64,000 nucleotides of DNA from RBC074 sp964470555. GTDB lineage: Bacteria > Acidobacteriota > Blastocatellia > RBC074. Each line of letters begins with the position of its first letter. Positions within the stretch are counted from its first letter, which is position 1. This document shows positions 62,001 to 64,000 of this stretch, piece by piece. The stretch is taken from NCBI GenBank assembly GCA_964470555.1, contig CAYYDG010000002.1, positions 197,159-261,158 of the forward strand. Direction: 5' to 3'. The notes below the pieces were generated by a model. It did no database searches. It saw only the letters and a list, made by a program, of their open reading frames with translations, and had not been told where the DNA came from. Both the position numbers and the translations under genes were made by a program.

Positions 62001-63385
62001 GAGACGATTCCGGCTCGCTGAACATGCGCGGCGGTCACGTCTGGAATTTGTTGTTGGGGTTACGAATCCCGAACAATCCGGGGCAGGAACAACAAGACAA
62101 TCTTGAGCGCGCGCAACTGGTTGATTACGTGTACTGCTTTCTGGCCGCCGCCATTGTCGGCGAAAACCCGATCAAGTTCGGATTGGATATGGAGCCGCTT
62201 TCTCGCATGGCCCAAAGGGGATTGGCTTCTCCATCACCGTCGCCTTCAGTTTCGCCAACGCCAACTCCGACGCCAATGATTTGCCTTGCTTCCGGTCAAC
62301 TGGTGAATCAGGGCGGGTATGTCATTCGCTCTATCGGGTATAGAAACACGCAAGGGCAGGTCGTGGACATCGGAAGCAATTATCCGTTACGAGAAAAATA
62401 TCTGGGGCAATTGTTTACCGTAGCCATTGAAGACAAAGAATTGCTCAGCGACGCCCAGCAGATTCTGAGCGCACAGAGGATCACTTCGTCGCCAACGATA
62501 GTTTGTTATTTCAGGCGCGATCCCGGCAGTTGTGGAAACGTGACTTGGTTGGTTCAGAGCGCGCCCAGCCCGCGACAACGTCCGGCGTGTGTGGATGCGA
62601 TCTTGGCCGTTCCGGCGTTTGGAGCGGAAAATCCCAATCCGGCAGCGACTCCATTTACCGTCACGCAAACGCCGACCGGGTATTCCGTCAATCTGGGCGA
62701 AGGCGTCAGACCGCTGGAATTGGTGCTTTTGCAGGGCGGGCAATTCACGATGGGATCGGATAAAGGCAGTGAAAATGAAAAGCCGCCGCATCAGGTTCAA
62801 TTGTCGGCATTTTCCATCGGCAAATACGAAGTCACTCAAGCGCAATGGCAGGCGGTGATGGGCAACAACCCAAGCCGATTCAAAGGCGACGATCTGCCGG
62901 TGGAAAACGTGTCGTGGAACGATGTTCAGGAATTCATCAAACGATTGAACGATAAAACCGGCAGCCAGCAATTCCGTTTGCCGACCGAAGCCGAATGGGA
63001 ATATGCCGCCCGCGCCGGAACAGACACGGAATATAGTTTCGGCGATGACGAAAAATTGCTTGGCGAATATGCCTGGTACTACGACATTGCAGATGGCAAG
63101 ACTCATCCGGTTGGAACGAAGAAGGAAAACCAATTTGGTTTGTTCGATATGCATGGCAATGTTTGGGAATGGTGTTCGGATTGGTACGACGCAAATTACT
63201 ACCAGCAATTTGGCAAAGGCGTTGTTCGTGATCCACAAGGACCTGGGGCAGGCTCGAACCGCGTCGTTCGCGGCGGCAGTTGGCGCAACATCGCTGTTCG
63301 CTGTCGGTCGGCGCTTCGGAGCAGCGACACCACCGACGACCGCGGCGGCAATCTCGGTTTCCGCCTTGTGAGGATCGGCAGGTAG
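59069..63385 (+). CDS. Membrane-bound CoxE/vWA-like protein with C-terminal FGE-sulfatase fold
   Basis: About 1438 residues in one frame. Residues about 1-95 resemble a CoxE N-terminus; a membrane segment (IASAALLILLIGFAVFLSL), a CarboxypepD_reg-like domain and a second membrane segment (HWLLIASPLALFAIWLLL) follow. The vWA-like domain begins PEYLLLIDRASLADEQARF, where the metal site is degenerate. A palindromic element inserts about 25 residues near 600. A third membrane segment near 775, an SLT-like stretch (VPGLYLAMMESEFRACP), a Pro/Ser/Thr linker and a C-terminal FGE-sulfatase domain complete it (FTMGSDKGSENE, RLPTEAEWEYAARAG, VRGGSWRNIAVRCRSALRSS). The FGE cysteine pair is not conserved, so the fold is likely a binding module. 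It is translationally coupled to the MoxR gene. Confidence 0.8.
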   Translation: MMAEQRFNPEHIIELAEELRLAGFDIGTQQHIAAQDLLIALAAHNRLPADPREWRSLLAPIFCASPNEQEEFYGRYEQWLKRHPEWKAIEDDLHEPTRREITIPAAAIHWLRKPLGIASAALLILLIGFAVFLSLKTNHTLTGEVFSSENEVRLSNARAEFWDQQATTNDNGNFTINYRVRNWYRVFNRQMAELKVSHDDHEPSSGIRLDVHQPSHQSVKLQKRPVANDPITIKAFPPQPEDTPPPIPLLPDFTATKPAPTTTPNPIRWYHWLLIASPLALFAIWLLLRWRRRRALLQKLQAAGNPNLRRLTVRGASDHLFQSQTFRRAVQDLRRHRRVEVRDLDIAATVNATIRRGGMFQPRYGVRKASPEYLLLIDRASLADEQARFAEEFSQRLEAGGVFVDRFYFQNDPLTCRQRELNSPTVTLLDLAARYPEHQLLIFSDGAGFISPLTGEAELWLTSFSHWPLRVMLTPELDEPNGYRELELAENDFLVLPVNDAGLAALTEAINAGILPNLKPAQTSNGKATPFPQLILERPKRWLERHEPRPAALNELCDQVRAYLGEDGWYWLAACAVYPALSWDVTLYLGYNLFGRVSSPTVKDGLDREAAALADARATDKAFEDRLLRLIRLPWFRYGSMPDWLRLRLIESFTPEQETTVRQTIETMLLSALDHPQEGIPLEIAEHPPAEPGNWLQRLRAKWHDWRQRKKLADFIEHEPEESPLKDFVFLGFLSGNRARRLTVKLPELLNRALFPQGQAVLGVRPAMVAVLAILLSATGAAYVVNRSQQGTNTPPTLSQFYQQMDKAEQLGFVAEKTRQVFSELADRPDNALREEDFELIRQKVSDYAARVGNGSTYDKFASPEQNALPEDLSYVFGRGVNYAPEIFKAFTAGKYKRGVPGLYLAMMESEFRACPKRGSVPGQGMFLRPDLRLNSQQGCNWQQDARELGDYFASIIGDSSTTDKAIQAIAGANYVTGDDSGSLNMRGGHVWNLLLGLRIPNNPGQEQQDNLERAQLVDYVYCFLAAAIVGENPIKFGLDMEPLSRMAQRGLASPSPSPSVSPTPTPTPMICLASGQLVNQGGYVIRSIGYRNTQGQVVDIGSNYPLREKYLGQLFTVAIEDKELLSDAQQILSAQRITSSPTIVCYFRRDPGSCGNVTWLVQSAPSPRQRPACVDAILAVPAFGAENPNPAATPFTVTQTPTGYSVNLGEGVRPLELVLLQGGQFTMGSDKGSENEKPPHQVQLSAFSIGKYEVTQAQWQAVMGNNPSRFKGDDLPVENVSWNDVQEFIKRLNDKTGSQQFRLPTEAEWEYAARAGTDTEYSFGDDEKLLGEYAWYYDIADGKTHPVGTKKENQFGLFDMHGNVWEWCSDWYDANYYQQFGKGVVRDPQGPGAGSNRVVRGGSWRNIAVRCRSALRSSDTTDDRGGNLGFRLVRIGR
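60856..60929. repeat. In-frame palindromic element inside the vWA/FGE gene
   Basis: A perfect 13-bp outer stem (60856-60868 with 60917-60929) encloses an inner stem (GTCAAGG with CCTTGCTGAC, with bulge) and a hairpin GGCCT/AGGCC (60881-60885 with 60894-60898). It is translated in frame between vWA-like and later helical parts. The outer stem is comparable to those of the cloverleaf-like elements, but this one looks more like a single long hairpin. Confidence 0.75.
63250..63385 (+). other. Candidate variable region of a diversity-generating retroelement (C-terminus of FGE domain)
   Basis: The last about 30 codons encode VRGGSWRNIAVRCRSALRSS and GFRLVR, the exact position and frame (GGSW to GFR) of variable repeats in known FGE/C-type-lectin targets. 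Many codons here end in C with different first two bases (AGC, GAC, ACC, GGC, ATC, CGC), which is what adenine mutagenesis of AAC codons would give, although GC bias alone also favours such codons. No template repeat or reverse transcriptase is seen in the window. Confidence 0.35.
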
Positions 63386-63580
63386 CCCTTTTAGCTCTTT
63401 TTACCCTCTTTACTCTTCCGCGCGGAATTTAGGCAGTGGAATCGTAGCGCAGCAAGCGCAGGTCGCAGCGAAGCCGACCGAAGCGGCGAAGCGAAGATGG
63501 AACTGCCGGGGATGGTTGAAACCGGGAGCGTCAGGAGAAGTGTTTTTTTGCCCCGCCGCGAAGCGGCCGAATTTATTTTT
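63386..63580. repeat. Intergenic palindromic sequence after the FGE gene
   Basis: About 195 bp. It holds a perfect 12-bp palindrome TTCCGCGCGGAA (63416-63427). It also holds an element in which a 6-bp pair GGCAGT/ACTGCC (63432-63437, 63502-63507) closes two hairpins (GCGC with loop AGCAA at 63447-63459, and GGTCG with CGACC at 63461-63479). This looks like a degraded relative of the palindromic elements. No protein gene is recognised before the next start. Confidence 0.5.
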
Positions 63581-63964
63581 ATGGCTGAAATCACAATCAT
63601 TTTGCCTGTCAGCATAACTTTGGACCACTTCAGCGTTGTGCTTGCATACTTTGAGCGCAACGGACGGTTGAGCGCCGTAGAATGGAAAGCGGCGTTGAAA
63701 GCGTTTGATCTTTTGGGGCAGGCGACCATTGCCGGACAGGGCAAACGGCAAAGTTTCCGTCAGTTTTATGAGAACGAAATTGATCGCCGCTACGCCGATG
63801 AATTCCTGGGGCAGATTATGGCTGCTGAAACGACGGATGTTGCTGCAAATGCTCTGCAGCAAAAAGTCACGGTTGAGATCGTCGCAAACCTGGAAAGCGA
63901 TGGCTGGTATGCTGAACAGATTGAGAATTCAGAATATCTGGCAGCGCAGAAGTGTTCGGCATAA
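63581..63964 (+). CDS. Hypothetical small protein downstream of the FGE gene
   Basis: About 127 residues. The start is the ATG after an A/T-rich leader; a longer frame would run through the palindromic sequence. It begins MAEITIILPVSITLDHFSVV and is mostly helical. I recognise no family. Its size and place would suit an accessory protein of a diversity-generating retroelement, but the sequence does not resemble the Avd proteins I know, so that is not supported. The window ends 36 bp after its stop. Confidence 0.5.
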   Translation: MAEITIILPVSITLDHFSVVLAYFERNGRLSAVEWKAALKAFDLLGQATIAGQGKRQSFRQFYENEIDRRYADEFLGQIMAAETTDVAANALQQKVTVEIVANLESDGWYAEQIENSEYLAAQKCSA

Positions 63965-64000
63965 CAGTTGATAGTTCGGGTGGGACTCGGTAAATCAGGC

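Noticed and set aside
63581..63964. Avd accessory protein of a diversity-generating retroelement
   Set aside because: Right size and place but the sequence does not resemble the Avd proteins I know, and no reverse transcriptase is visible; left as hypothetical.

Overview
The window looks like chromosomal DNA of an acidobacterium (Acidobacteriota; a Blastocatellia- or Bryobacteria-like lineage is an inference). The support is a Solibacter-type C-terminal domain on the first protein, an acidobacterial VWFA-related protein, two very large Oar-like TonB-dependent receptors, two CRTAC1-type FG-GAP/ASPIC-UnbV proteins, TPR and multihaem cytochrome clusters, and Tat-exported sugar epimerase/oxidoreductase pairs. 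Most genes are moderately GC-rich. Two genes (about 19.0-20.5 kb and 41.9-43.1 kb) are clearly more AT-rich and look transferred. A run of 100 N at 31775-31874 is a scaffold gap that abuts a heptanucleotide repeat.

Layout. 0-5.3 kb: end of a secreted PPC-domain protein, a nickel/cobalt transporter, a CRTAC1-like protein and a membrane-anchored protein with a TolB/cyclase-type N-terminal domain. 5.7-13.3 kb: an Oar-like receptor followed by a TPR / seven-haem cytochrome / TPR operon. 13.3-22.9 kb, minus strand: a second CRTAC1-like protein carrying two in-frame palindromic elements, a PQQ-type sugar dehydrogenase, a PIN toxin-antitoxin pair whose toxin is broken by a 5-bp tandem repeat, a paralogue of the CRTAC1 N-terminus, an AT-rich HEPN-type gene and a VWFA-related protein. 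23-40 kb: carbohydrate genes (LacI regulator with a likely operator, sugar epimerase, Gfo/Idh oxidoreductase, second Oar-like receptor, KduI/IolB-type cupin, threonine synthase-like protein, hexuronate-type MFS transporter, 2-hydroxyacid dehydrogenase, TalC aldolase, aldehyde dehydrogenase, Uma2-like protein, and a sugar ABC permease fused to its binding protein). 40-56.6 kb: DUF937 protein, HNH protein, secreted nucleosidase, groES-groEL with a consensus promoter and CIRCE-like operator, Trm112-like protein, family 9 glycosyltransferase, a threonine dehydrogenase / KBL pair, LolA-like protein, phytanoyl-CoA dioxygenase-like protein, sugar epimerase, an HxlR-controlled redox locus and another Gfo/Idh enzyme.

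56.7-63.4 kb is the most interesting locus. A TIR protein with a probable inactive-STAND region, a MoxR-type AAA+ ATPase, and a 1438-residue membrane protein (CoxE-like N-terminus, degenerate vWA, three membrane segments, C-terminal FGE-sulfatase fold lacking the catalytic cysteine pair) form a tightly coupled operon. This matches the theme of MoxR-vWA counter-invader systems, with TIR as likely killing effector and the FGE fold as likely recognition module. The FGE C-terminus resembles the variable region of a diversity-generating retroelement target, but no reverse transcriptase or template repeat lies in the window.

A second theme is structured repeats. At least four places carry 69-87 bp palindromic elements, of which the clearest fold as a closing stem around three small hairpins (cloverleaf-like). 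Several sit in frame inside coding sequences at domain borders, and one appears to have fused a permease to its binding protein. Separately, heptanucleotide arrays and long imperfect hairpins occupy gene junctions, in two cases ending next to the downstream start codon.
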